From an uncultured Bacteroidales bacterium (GTDB lineage Bacteria > Bacteroidota > Bacteroidia > Bacteroidales > Barnesiellaceae): DNA of 64,000 bases. Both the position numbers and the translations under genes were made by a program. The notes under the pieces were generated by a model. That model did not search any database, was not told the DNA's origin, and saw nothing but the letters and a program-made list of their open reading frames with translations. The stretch is taken from positions 162,537 to 226,536 of the forward strand of contig CASFYQ010000007.1 in the NCBI GenBank assembly GCA_949298955.1, given 5' to 3'. Below, one piece after another: positions 33,987-41,983 of this stretch (position 1 is its first letter; every line of letters begins with the position of its first letter).

Positions 33987-35159
33987 TCAAAGCAGCGGAG
34001 CAATCTCGACCGGCGCATCGGTAATGGCCTGTAAGCCGTCGGGGGTAACGACATAGGTATCTTCGATGCCCACCGCTCCCACGTGCGGAATGACAAACTT
34101 GGGCTCCAAAGCGATGACCTGGTTCTCGACCAGCACATCTTTCGAGCGGGGAGCCAGCACCGGAGCCTCGTTCACCTCGATGCCCACGCCGTGCCCCACA
34201 AATCCGGCTTTCTGGGTATATCCCATAAAGTAGTCGCCGAGGCCGGCTTCGTTCACAATGTCTACGGCCCGGTTGTAAAGGTCGGCCGCAGCCACACCCG
34301 GCTTGCCCATCAGCCCCAACTGCCGGTGTATCTCGATGGAACAACGGTGCGCCCCGGCCGCCAAAGGCGACAACTCGCCCACCGAATAGACGCGGGTCAT
34401 ATCGGTCATATAGCCGGTAAAGTTGCCACACATATCGACCATCACCGTCATACCGGGACGTATGAGCGACCCGTTGGCCCCCACAGGAATCGAGCAACTC
34501 ATGCCCGCCCCACCCATGGCAAAGTCGTAAGGAGTGGGTGCATCGGCATTGTCACCGCAAATGACATTGCCCATAAATATCTCCATGCTCTGTCCGTTGA
34601 TGCGGAAGAGTCCCAAATTGCCATGCAGGCGCAATAAACGCTCGATTTCGATTTGCAGCTCGATATCGGTCATGCCTTCGCGATAGACCGAACCAATGCG
34701 GCGGTAGACCTCGACATGTTTCACCGCCGACTCTCGCAACTGCGCCAGTTCATAGCCGGTCTTCACCGCACGCGCCGCGCGCATCACTCCCGACCCGTTC
34801 AGCACCTCGGCCGCAGGGAAGACAGCCGACAGACGCACATAGTCGCCGTGCGAGGCGTCCCACTCCAAAGCAATGCGGGCAGGCAACGCCATACCGGCCT
34901 CGGACAACAACGCCGGTATCTGCTCGGGCTTGTGGATATAATGCACGGTATCGCCTTTCAACCCCACGGGGCGACGCACGAAATAGTGCGGTTCGCCCTC
35001 GACCGGGATATAGGCATAACCGTTGAATACCCGCCCCGACGTATAATACAGGTTGGCATTCGTATGAATCAAGGCGGCGTCGGCCCCGATGGCCCGCAAC
35101 CCCGCCTGTATCTTTTCGCAACGCCGCAAAATCTCGGCTCGAAAATCACTCGAAAACAT
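33987..35159 (-). CDS. M24-family metallopeptidase (Xaa-Pro peptidase-like)
   Basis: 390 residues. Residues 1-130 form a creatinase N-terminal domain and residues 135-385 a pita-bread domain. All five metal ligands are visible: Asp242 and Asp253 in VDMCGNFTGYMTDMTR, His323 in GHGVGIEVNE, Glu352 in LEPKF and Glu366 in GIEDTY. It should be an active dinuclear aminopeptidase, probably removing N-terminal residues before proline, in the cytoplasm. It lies 2 bp after the HAD gene and is co-transcribed with it. Confidence 0.93.
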   Translation of the reverse strand: MFSSDFRAEILRRCEKIQAGLRAIGADAALIHTNANLYYTSGRVFNGYAYIPVEGEPHYFVRRPVGLKGDTVHYIHKPEQIPALLSEAGMALPARIALEWDASHGDYVRLSAVFPAAEVLNGSGVMRAARAVKTGYELAQLRESAVKHVEVYRRIGSVYREGMTDIELQIEIERLLRLHGNLGLFRINGQSMEIFMGNVICGDNADAPTPYDFAMGGAGMSCSIPVGANGSLIRPGMTVMVDMCGNFTGYMTDMTRVYSVGELSPLAAGAHRCSIEIHRQLGLMGKPGVAAADLYNRAVDIVNEAGLGDYFMGYTQKAGFVGHGVGIEVNEAPVLAPRSKDVLVENQVIALEPKFVIPHVGAVGIEDTYVVTPDGLQAITDAPVEIAPLL

Positions 35160-35161
35160 AG

Positions 35162-35818
35162 CTATTTACAATTTAAAAAAAATTCGGTAAAATCGGCAAA
35201 CGAGTCGAATGCCAGTTCATAATCGTCGGTATGCCCGAAACCGTAACGGGCATACACAAAAGGCAGCCCCACCCGGTGGGTCTCCAAGCCGTCGGCTTCG
35301 ATGTCGCCCATGTAGAGCGGTTGCTGCAATCGATATTTCTCTTTGAGCAACAGCATATTGTCGCCCTTGGGTCTGTGTGTATTGCCAAAGGCTACCCCCT
35401 CGGTGATGTAAGGTGTAATACCTATGCAGTTCATAAAGACCGGCAGCGTATGGCTGTCGCAGTTACTCACCAGAAAAAGTTTGTATTTATGCGACAGACG
35501 CTCCAAACCCTCGACCACACCCGGATAAGGCGTGCCGCCATAGCGTGCCAACAAAGCCGGCTCTTCCCGGGCCAGTTCGGCCGAGAACCGGGCCGCCTCA
35601 TCAGACTCGATGTCGGGGAAAAGATTAGCCAAAATACGCGGAATAGGAATCCCGATATTGCCGATGAGACTCTCACGGGTGATATGAACCTCGCGGCCCG
35701 CCCGCAAAAACACTTCGTTCCAAATGCGGGCATAGGTATCGACCGCGTCCCACAAGGTGCCGTCCATATCGAAAATAAGCGCATCGGTACGGCTCCAATC
35801 TATCTGCTTGCTTTCCAT
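35162..35818 (-). CDS. HAD-superfamily hydrolase (phosphoglycolate-phosphatase-like)
   Basis: 218 residues. Motif I is LIFDMDGTLWDAV near residue 15, motif II is the SNCD segment in FLVSNCDSH, motif III is the Lys in HRPKGDNM, and motif IV is YMGDIEADG. The helical cap lies between motifs I and II. It belongs to the HAD 2 / Gph-like subfamily and would dephosphorylate a small sugar phosphate or phosphoglycolate; no substrate is evident. The promoter is so close to the ATG that the mRNA may have almost no leader. Confidence 0.9.
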   Translation of the reverse strand: MESKQIDWSRTDALIFDMDGTLWDAVDTYARIWNEVFLRAGREVHITRESLIGNIGIPIPRILANLFPDIESDEAARFSAELAREEPALLARYGGTPYPGVVEGLERLSHKYKLFLVSNCDSHTLPVFMNCIGITPYITEGVAFGNTHRPKGDNMLLLKEKYRLQQPLYMGDIEADGLETHRVGLPFVYARYGFGHTDDYELAFDSFADFTEFFLNCK

Positions 35819-35822
35819 GCCG

Positions 35823-35830
35823 CAAAGGTA
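35823..35830 (-). promoter_or_regulatory. -7 element immediately before the HAD gene
   Basis: The minus strand reads TACCTTTG, ending only 5 bp before the ATG at 35818. Transcription from it would start at or just beside the start codon. Confidence 0.5.
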
Positions 35831-35879
35831 TGGATTTTATCGGGAACAACAATCCCCTGCCGCAAAGCGATGCCGACAA

Positions 35880-37382
35880 TCACATACCCCCGTCCAGCTT
35901 TATCTGCATATCGCGACTCCAAATCATCTCGGAGTTCACAAGATTCGAAACAGAGCAATCGGGCACACTCCTCAATATCGCATCATACTCTTGCAATAAA
36001 CGCCGGGCTGTAGCTTTATCGCCCAATCGAAGATAGGCTAAAATTTCAGATTTATATATATTTATATCCGAAGGGGCCAATTCTTTAGCCCGATGGATAA
36101 GCGCAAGTGCATCTTGGTTTGACATCTCATCGTCATACAAGGCCAGTAGAGAATGAGCTTTCAGCATATAATCTTCCGACACAGCTACTCCATTCTCCAT
36201 ATTCTGGTTCACCAAGTCAATAGCCTCTCTAAAATGCCCTATCTCATATCTATATTGAGCTATATTTGTAATAACAAAAGATATTTTTTTCTCAAAATCG
36301 GGGTCTTCGATAAATTGAGGGCCTCCCAAAAGCTGTATTCTTTCTATCAATGCAGGATGTGTATACGATTCAAAATAGGCCTCGTCGCTACCCCGATTCT
36401 CCATTTCTGTTTTAATATTCGACAGAGCCGTTGCCAAAGCATTGGGGTTGTATTGCAGAACCGAAAGTACCCGCCTCGATATATTATCGGCCTCTATCTC
36501 TTGCTCATGATTGTATTCCATTCCCAGTCGATCTATCACCTGTGCAAATATCGATGACGAAACCATGGCCATACCCATCGTTGCCAAACCCGGAACATAA
36601 TCGGATTTTGCCGCCGCAATTCCTTCGGCCACAGCCGTGGCCCCCGTCAAAACAGCCGACCAAAATTCAGCCCGACTCTTGCGGCTTATCGCTTTATTTA
36701 CATTTTGAATGTGATGATCCAATGCCAAATGGGCTATCTCATGGCTTAATACGGCTACCAACTCGTCCTCGGAGTGCAAACACGATAAAAGGCCCGTGGT
36801 CACCATCAGCAATCCATTCGGGAATATCCCCATATTCAGCGAATTATCATTCAGGATTATCAATTTAACATCTACATGACGGCCTGCCAAAGCACGCTTA
36901 GGTACAATTTTGGCGATTAGACTGTATATGTAATTTTCGAGATATGGGTCATAATAAACCAGTCCTTCCACATTCACCCGATCCATATATTCCAATGCAT
37001 CTTGCTCCATATCAAATCGCAAATCCTTTTGAGGCCCCTTTTTGAACAAGGTTGGAAGCATCTTGGTTATAAGTTGAGCCTCCCAAATGTCTTGTACTTT
37101 CTCATAGTTGAAATGAAGGCACTCTCCTATTTTATCCGTATAGGGTATTAATCTATCGTCAACCTGTATATAACGAAAAATTTTGTTCTTACTCCCTGGA
37201 AACGACAAGGTATCTATTACCGTTTCAGAAACCAGTTTCGAAATCCTTATCGTGGTACCCTCTTCAAGCCCCTCATACTTTTTATCGACGACAGCCGACA
37301 AATCAACATCATAGGTTTTTACCTGCGCATATCCACACAAATACCAAAATAATACAGACAAAAACAGCAAGAACTTTTTCAT
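35880..37382 (-). CDS. Exported M48-family zinc metalloprotease
   Basis: 500 residues with a signal peptide (MKKFLLFLSVLFWYLCGYAQ). The catalytic motif AVLSHEIAHLALDHH (HExxH) is near residue 215, and the third ligand Glu is in HEQEIEADNISR near residue 300. GLLMVTTGLLSCLHSEDEL precedes the motif as in BepA/LoiP-like proteases. The C-terminal 120 residues are helical and TPR-like (MLKAHSLLALYDDEMSNQDALA). It probably acts in periplasmic protein quality control. Codon use is more AT-rich than that of the neighbours. Confidence 0.88.
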   Translation of the reverse strand: MKKFLLFLSVLFWYLCGYAQVKTYDVDLSAVVDKKYEGLEEGTTIRISKLVSETVIDTLSFPGSKNKIFRYIQVDDRLIPYTDKIGECLHFNYEKVQDIWEAQLITKMLPTLFKKGPQKDLRFDMEQDALEYMDRVNVEGLVYYDPYLENYIYSLIAKIVPKRALAGRHVDVKLIILNDNSLNMGIFPNGLLMVTTGLLSCLHSEDELVAVLSHEIAHLALDHHIQNVNKAISRKSRAEFWSAVLTGATAVAEGIAAAKSDYVPGLATMGMAMVSSSIFAQVIDRLGMEYNHEQEIEADNISRRVLSVLQYNPNALATALSNIKTEMENRGSDEAYFESYTHPALIERIQLLGGPQFIEDPDFEKKISFVITNIAQYRYEIGHFREAIDLVNQNMENGVAVSEDYMLKAHSLLALYDDEMSNQDALALIHRAKELAPSDINIYKSEILAYLRLGDKATARRLLQEYDAILRSVPDCSVSNLVNSEMIWSRDMQIKLDGGM

Positions 37383-37413
37383 AATACTACATTTGATTTA
37401 CAAGTCATTGAGG

Positions 37414-37421
37414 CAAAATTA
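37414..37421 (-). promoter_or_regulatory. -7 element of the M48 protease gene
   Basis: The minus strand reads TAATTTTG, 32 bp upstream of the ATG at 37382. Confidence 0.55.
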
Positions 37422-37453
37422 ACAATTATTCATCAAGAAAAGCAGGCCTGCGT

Positions 37454-37492
37454 AAAAAAAAGCGTCCCAACAGGTCTTACCCTCTGGAACGC
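37454..37492 (-). terminator. Terminator of the tRNA-Arg gene
   Basis: On the minus strand, GCGTTCC (37492-37486) pairs with GGGACGC (37468-37462), with an inner CCAG/CTG-GG contact, and is followed by eight T's. It lies 4 bp past the tRNA 3' end. Confidence 0.7.
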
Positions 37493-37496
37493 CTTG

Positions 37497-37568
37497 TACA
37501 CCCGTGGGGAGTCGAACCCCAATCGAAGGAACCGGAATCCTTTATTCTATCCATTGAACTACGGGTGC
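37497..37568 (-). tRNA. tRNA-Arg (anticodon CCG)
   Basis: The minus strand folds into a complete cloverleaf of 72 nt: acceptor GCACCCG/CGGGTGT, D-arm with AGTTCAATGGATAGAAT, anticodon stem AAGGA/TCCTT around the loop TTCCGGT (anticodon CCG), and a T-arm with GGGGTTCGACTCCCC. The 3' CCA is not encoded. It has its own terminator. Confidence 0.95.
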
Positions 37569-37689
37569 CGCTAAACGGAATCGGAGAAAATAAAACTCTG
37601 CGATGAGATTCTACTCCCGATTGCGTGGCAAAAGTAAGAAATATTTGTAGCTTTGCAAACAGTTACGATTAAAATCTTATACAAAGATT

Positions 37690-38352
37690 ATGAATGTTCG
37701 CATCGAGTCCAGCTGGCAACAACGGTTGCAACCCGAATTTGACAAACCTTATTTCGAAAAGCTGACCGCTTTTGTTCGCAACGAATATGCAACCAAGACG
37801 GTTTATCCTCCCGGTAGTCAGATTTTCGCCGCATTCGATGCCTGCCCTTTCGACCGGGTAAAGGTGGTTATCCTGGGACAGGATCCCTACCACGAACCTC
37901 ACCAGGCTCACGGGCTCTGTTTCTCGGTCAACGACCATATACCGTTTCCTCCTTCGCTGCAAAACATCTTCAAGGAGATTGAGAGCGATTTGGGGATACC
38001 CGTCCCGGCAAGCGGGAACCTCACCCGTTGGGCCCGACAGGGGGTATTGCTGCTCAACGCCACACTCACGGTCGAGGCACACCGAGCAGCTTCGCACCAA
38101 GGCAAGGGGTGGGAAACATTTACCGATGCCGTCATTCACAAGTTGGCCGAGGAGCGTGAGCATTTGGTCTTTATCCTGTGGGGAGCCTATGCGCAACGCA
38201 AAGGCGAGTTTATCGACCGCAACCGGCACCTGGTGCTGCAATCGCCCCACCCGTCGCCGCTGTCGGCTCACCGGGGATTCTTCGGGAACCACCATTTCAG
38301 CCAAGCCAACCAATATCTGGAATCTCACGGGATAGAACCTATTCAATGGTAA
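37690..38352 (+). CDS. ung: Uracil-DNA glycosylase
   Basis: 220 residues, family 1 UDG. The water-activating loop VILGQDPYHEPHQAHG is at residues 60-75 with catalytic Asp65; VLLLNATLTVEAH and the DNA-intercalating loop SPHPSPLSAHRGFFG with catalytic His near residue 187 are intact. It removes uracil from DNA as the first step of base excision repair. Its start is just after the tRNA gene on the opposite strand. Confidence 0.97.
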   Translation: MNVRIESSWQQRLQPEFDKPYFEKLTAFVRNEYATKTVYPPGSQIFAAFDACPFDRVKVVILGQDPYHEPHQAHGLCFSVNDHIPFPPSLQNIFKEIESDLGIPVPASGNLTRWARQGVLLLNATLTVEAHRAASHQGKGWETFTDAVIHKLAEEREHLVFILWGAYAQRKGEFIDRNRHLVLQSPHPSPLSAHRGFFGNHHFSQANQYLESHGIEPIQW

Positions 38353-38359
38353 ACGACAC

Positions 38360-38842
38360 ATGATTATGGAAAAGATAGATGTAGAGGCGAGAGCCGAGCG
38401 AGCCCGCCAACTGTTTCACGAAGGATATAACTGTGCCCAATCGGTCGTGTTGGCTTACAGCGACTTGTTTGGGCTTGACAACTCGTTGGCAGCCTCGATA
38501 AGCGCCCCGTTGGGAGGTGGCATGGGCCGATTGCGCGAGGTGTGCGGTGCCGTGAGCGGTATGTTCATGGTAGCGGGCCTGTACTATAAAAACGATGTGC
38601 CGTCGGATATGGAAAAGCGAAAAACCGTCTACGCCGCCGTACAAAATCTGGCCGAGAAATCAAAAGCGCTCAACGGCTCGATTATCTGCCGGGAGTTACT
38701 GGGTCTCGACCACAAAAGCGACGTACCCACGCCCGAAGCCCGCACCGAAGCCTACTACAAACGTCGCCCGTGTGCCGACTATGTGGCCTCGGCCGCCCGC
38801 CTCATAGGCGAAAAACTTAACGAAGAAATCCAAAACATTTGA
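38360..38842 (+). CDS. C_GCAxxG_C_C family redox-type protein
   Basis: 160 residues; the ATG at 38366 is an alternative start. The five conserved cysteines of the family are present: YNCAQSVV, REVCGAVSGMFM (the GCAxxG-like core), SIICRELLG and RPCADYV. These small proteins are predicted to bind a metal or iron-sulfur cluster and are common in anaerobes; the function is unknown. It starts 8 bp after the ung stop, so it is probably co-transcribed with ung, and precedes the acyltransferase gene by 12 bp. Confidence 0.9.
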   Translation: MIMEKIDVEARAERARQLFHEGYNCAQSVVLAYSDLFGLDNSLAASISAPLGGGMGRLREVCGAVSGMFMVAGLYYKNDVPSDMEKRKTVYAAVQNLAEKSKALNGSIICRELLGLDHKSDVPTPEARTEAYYKRRPCADYVASAARLIGEKLNEEIQNI

Positions 38843-38854
38843 TTCCTTTAATCC

Positions 38855-39907
38855 ATGCTCAATTTGAATTATGACCGTGCCGATTCTCAAATGTGGAAAG
38901 GCATCGGTATCTTATTGATTATCCTACACAATTTTTTTCACTTATTCCCCGAGTTCCCGACCGAATGTGAATTTAAATACATACCCGAAAACGTTGCTAA
39001 CTTTGCCGCAGCCATGACATCGGGCGACTTTTGCAAAACACTGTTCTCACTCTTCTCATTCCTGGGCCATTATGGAGTATCGTTTTTTGTCTTTGTAAGC
39101 GGCTACGGTCTGGCGAAGCGCTATGGGCAAAGCAACGACGTATGGTGGCGCATCCTGCTGCATCGCGCAGTCCAACTGTGGAAATGGATTGTACCCATGG
39201 CAGTGCTGCTCTTGATCGACCGCTACTCGGGGCATACCCATATCACTTACCAGTATCTGGGCAATCATAAGATTTGGACCGACCTGCTGTTCATGCTCAC
39301 CTTCACAGCCAACGGTTTGGCCGACCGCTTTATCATCGCAGGGCCATGGTGGTATTTCGGCATGGCTTTTCAACTCTATTTCGTCTATGTGCTGTTTCTG
39401 CGTCGGGCAAATGATCGGATACTGTGGATTAGCTCGGCTGCGGCCTGGGTACTGCTGCTCACTTTGCAGGGGCTGGGCCTCGACCGCTGGGTTTTTGCCT
39501 TCCGCTACAATTTTGTGGGGTGGCTGCCGGTATTCTGCATCGGCATACTGCTGGCCCGACACCCCCTTAGCCTGTCGTGGAAATGGGTATCGCTCGGTTG
39601 CATACTCTTCGTGTTGAGTCTTTTCAATCCCTACCTGTGGATATTCAGTTCGGTACTGGTGTTGTTTCCTTTCGCAGCCCTGCTTCCCCTGTTTCGAAAA
39701 GGGGTAGCCCGAAGCATCGCTCTTGAACTAGGAAGCTTATCGGCGGCGCTGTTTATTACCCATGCCTTTGTGCGCCAGCAGGTGCTCATCTATGCCGAAA
39801 CGCTCCCTGTCGCGTGGTCGGGGTTGCTATATTTGGCTGCCAGTCTTGCGGTAGCCTGGGTGTATCGGTGGGTACTGTCATCGTTTTACAAGCGTGTTCA
39901 CTGGTGA
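38855..39907 (+). CDS. Acyltransferase 3 family membrane protein
   Basis: 350 residues with about ten membrane helices. The N-terminus has MWKGIGILLIILHNFFHLF, whose His is in the position of the family's catalytic His, then FFVFVSGYGLAKRYG. GPWWYFGMAFQLYFVYVLF and ALFITHAFVRQQVL are further family-like segments. Such enzymes O-acylate sugars of surface polysaccharide or cell wall in the inner membrane; the substrate here is unknown. The 3' end overlaps the convergent GDPD-like gene by 10 bp. Confidence 0.82.
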   Translation: MLNLNYDRADSQMWKGIGILLIILHNFFHLFPEFPTECEFKYIPENVANFAAAMTSGDFCKTLFSLFSFLGHYGVSFFVFVSGYGLAKRYGQSNDVWWRILLHRAVQLWKWIVPMAVLLLIDRYSGHTHITYQYLGNHKIWTDLLFMLTFTANGLADRFIIAGPWWYFGMAFQLYFVYVLFLRRANDRILWISSAAAWVLLLTLQGLGLDRWVFAFRYNFVGWLPVFCIGILLARHPLSLSWKWVSLGCILFVLSLFNPYLWIFSSVLVLFPFAALLPLFRKGVARSIALELGSLSAALFITHAFVRQQVLIYAETLPVAWSGLLYLAASLAVAWVYRWVLSSFYKRVHW

Positions 39908-40632
39908 TAATGGCCTTTCTCCTTGACCAAAACCACTTTCACCCGATTGTCTTTGAGAATAGCCCTCGATCGGGAAAAGAAAGGTAATTGCCATGCCCAG
40001 CGGCGATGCTCCCATGTGAGTAAATCGACCGGGAAATCGAGATCCCTCAAAAAAACATAATACGAGGCAGGAAACGAAACTGCCGATACGGCTCCGCTGC
40101 CGGCAACCCGGCGAACCGAGTCCAGCCGTGCCCGACATTCGGCTTCGTCCATCTCGTCGAGATGAGGAATATCGAGGTAAAAAGAGGTATAATAGCCCTC
40201 CCGGGTAAAATGACGCAAGGCCGCCCAGTCGCGCGACTCGACAATGAGTTGTTCTTTGTCGGTTCCCGAGCGGACCAACATATCGGTCAAGAGCGACTCG
40301 GCCTGCCGACAGTTTGCTTCGGTCAGGTTTTTGAGGTCAATCCACAATTCGCGCTCGGGATTCTTCCCCAGAAAATCAAGATATGAGTCAAGCGATTCGG
40401 CCGATGGTGTATCGTGCCCGATTCTGAAATCGGTCAGTTCAGGCACGAACAACACATCGCACTCAAAATTTTTATACTCATCTTCAAACTCGTGCAGTTT
40501 TTCCATCGTATTGGTACGGTGCAACCATATCTTGTCGATATAATGGTCTACCACCCTGTCGTTCCAAAGAGGGATAAAAAGCAACGGCAGGCATAATACC
40601 AACAGGAAAGCGACACCTACACGCCGTTTCAT
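39898..40632 (-). CDS. Membrane-anchored GDPD/FAM151-like phosphodiesterase
   Basis: 244 residues with an N-terminal signal anchor (MKRRVGVAFLLVLCLPLLFI). The phosphodiesterase barrel pattern is reduced but present: WLHRTNTMEKL (catalytic His), FECDVLF (Glu-x-Asp metal ligands), FRIGHDTPSAES (His-Asp) and ELWIDLKNL. The Asn-containing first motif resembles menorin/FAM151 rather than classic GlpQ. It would act in the periplasm on a lipid or glycerol-phosphate head group; the substrate is unknown. It lies 4 bp downstream of the C1 aminopeptidase gene on the same strand. Confidence 0.65.
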   Translation of the reverse strand: MKRRVGVAFLLVLCLPLLFIPLWNDRVVDHYIDKIWLHRTNTMEKLHEFEDEYKNFECDVLFVPELTDFRIGHDTPSAESLDSYLDFLGKNPERELWIDLKNLTEANCRQAESLLTDMLVRSGTDKEQLIVESRDWAALRHFTREGYYTSFYLDIPHLDEMDEAECRARLDSVRRVAGSGAVSAVSFPASYYVFLRDLDFPVDLLTWEHRRWAWQLPFFSRSRAILKDNRVKVVLVKEKGHYHQ

Positions 40633-40636
40633 GCGA

Positions 40637-41839
40637 CTACTCCAAGTGAAGTTTCTTCAAAATCTTAGCCGGGACAGCCTCTTTGCGCACGAGGATATTC
40701 ATGGTTTTGTATTTGACAAAAGCCTCCGACGCATAGAAGAAGCCGCCATAAATTTGCTCGGTCCCCCACGAGTTTTTCACCTTGTAGTATTTCGTGCCGT
40801 TTTGATCGACAGCCGTTCCCACGAACACCATGCCGTGGTCGTCGGTCGTCTCATAGTTGTCAAAAGCTTCCTGACGTATCTTTTGATCGATAAACATCTC
40901 CTCTTCGGGAGCCTCGAATTTATAAAGCTCACCCTCTTTCTCGGCTTTCGACAGTTTTACCCAGCGGGCCAACTCGGTACCCGAAAGGTTGTCGTTTTTC
41001 TTCTCGACAGGCACGACGGCAAAACCTTTAAGATATTGGAACCCTTTCTCGCTCACATCCGAAGCCCACATCACCGTAAAGCCATTGTCGATGGCATGGT
41101 CGAGTGTCTCCATCAGTTCATTGAGCGGGATATTGTAGTACTGCGACCACAACCAGTTGTCGGGGACCTCGATGGCAAAAGGCTTGTAGAAATCGTGATG
41201 AGTAAATGAGGTCAAAGGTATATAATCGCTCGTGCGGATACCCAGCGACTTGGCAAACGACTTGGGCGTGTATTCTACCCCGTTGTAGGTAAATTTCTCG
41301 GGCACTTTACCCAGATAGGTATCGAGCACAGCCGTGAAACCATCGAGCCAGGCCGACGAAAGTTTCTTGTTGGGATTGGATATCACGGCATCGACATACC
41401 CTTTGAGTATGGCATCGAGCTCACCGTGCTGATGCTGGTCGGTCCCGTAGTTCAGGCCGGTGTAGACCTCCTCGGGTACAATGCCGTATTTGTCGATAAT
41501 ATAGAGCACGTCATAGGCACTGCCTCCTGCTGCGAAAGCGATGTCGCCGTGCATGCGCACATACTTGATGGCTTTCTCGATATAGTCGTTACGCACGATA
41601 AACATCTCCGACAAATCGACGGCCGGCTTGCCCTGCCGCAGCAAATCGTCTTCGATAAACGACAAGGTAGAGAAACTCCAGCACGTACCCGAGCGGCTTT
41701 GGTCCTTCACGGGATTGGTTTTCAACTCTTTCGTAACGGTGAATTGGTATCCTACCGAATCTTTCTTGTTTTCTCCGGCCCAGGCGCAAACCGAAAGTAC
41801 GGACAATGCGCAAGCGACGGTCAAATGTTTACAATTCAT
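40637..41839 (-). CDS. Exported C1-family aminopeptidase (bleomycin-hydrolase type)
   Basis: 400 residues; the ATG at 41839 gives a signal peptide (MNCKHLTVACALSVLSVCAWA), whereas an upstream start would add ten non-signal residues. Papain-fold catalytic elements are present: KDQSRSGTCWSFSTLSF (Gln and Cys), TTDDHGMVFVGTA (His) and KVKNSWG (Asn). The fold is that of PepC/bleomycin hydrolase, but the leader places it in the periplasm. It probably trims peptides taken up by this proteolytic anaerobe. Confidence 0.92.
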   Translation of the reverse strand: MNCKHLTVACALSVLSVCAWAGENKKDSVGYQFTVTKELKTNPVKDQSRSGTCWSFSTLSFIEDDLLRQGKPAVDLSEMFIVRNDYIEKAIKYVRMHGDIAFAAGGSAYDVLYIIDKYGIVPEEVYTGLNYGTDQHQHGELDAILKGYVDAVISNPNKKLSSAWLDGFTAVLDTYLGKVPEKFTYNGVEYTPKSFAKSLGIRTSDYIPLTSFTHHDFYKPFAIEVPDNWLWSQYYNIPLNELMETLDHAIDNGFTVMWASDVSEKGFQYLKGFAVVPVEKKNDNLSGTELARWVKLSKAEKEGELYKFEAPEEEMFIDQKIRQEAFDNYETTDDHGMVFVGTAVDQNGTKYYKVKNSWGTEQIYGGFFYASEAFVKYKTMNILVRKEAVPAKILKKLHLE

Positions 41840-41866
41840 ATACCTCTTTTTTATTTTAACAAAGCA

Positions 41867-41874
41867 CAAATATA
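41867..41874 (-). promoter_or_regulatory. -7 element of the C1 aminopeptidase gene
   Basis: The minus strand reads TATATTTG, 28 bp upstream of the ATG at 41839. This spacing supports that start. Confidence 0.6.
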
Positions 41875-41947
41875 GCTATTATTTTCATATGAAAGGATAA
41901 AAGCTCCTTTTGTGTAACAGATATTAGGAATACGAAATAAAACTTCG

Positions 41948-41955
41948 TACATTTG
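41948..41955 (+). promoter_or_regulatory. -7 element of the DUF5103 gene
   Basis: TACATTTG matches TAnnTTTG, 28 bp upstream of the ATG at 41984. Confidence 0.6.
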
Positions 41956-41983
41956 TCACTAATAACATTCAAACCGAGACTTT

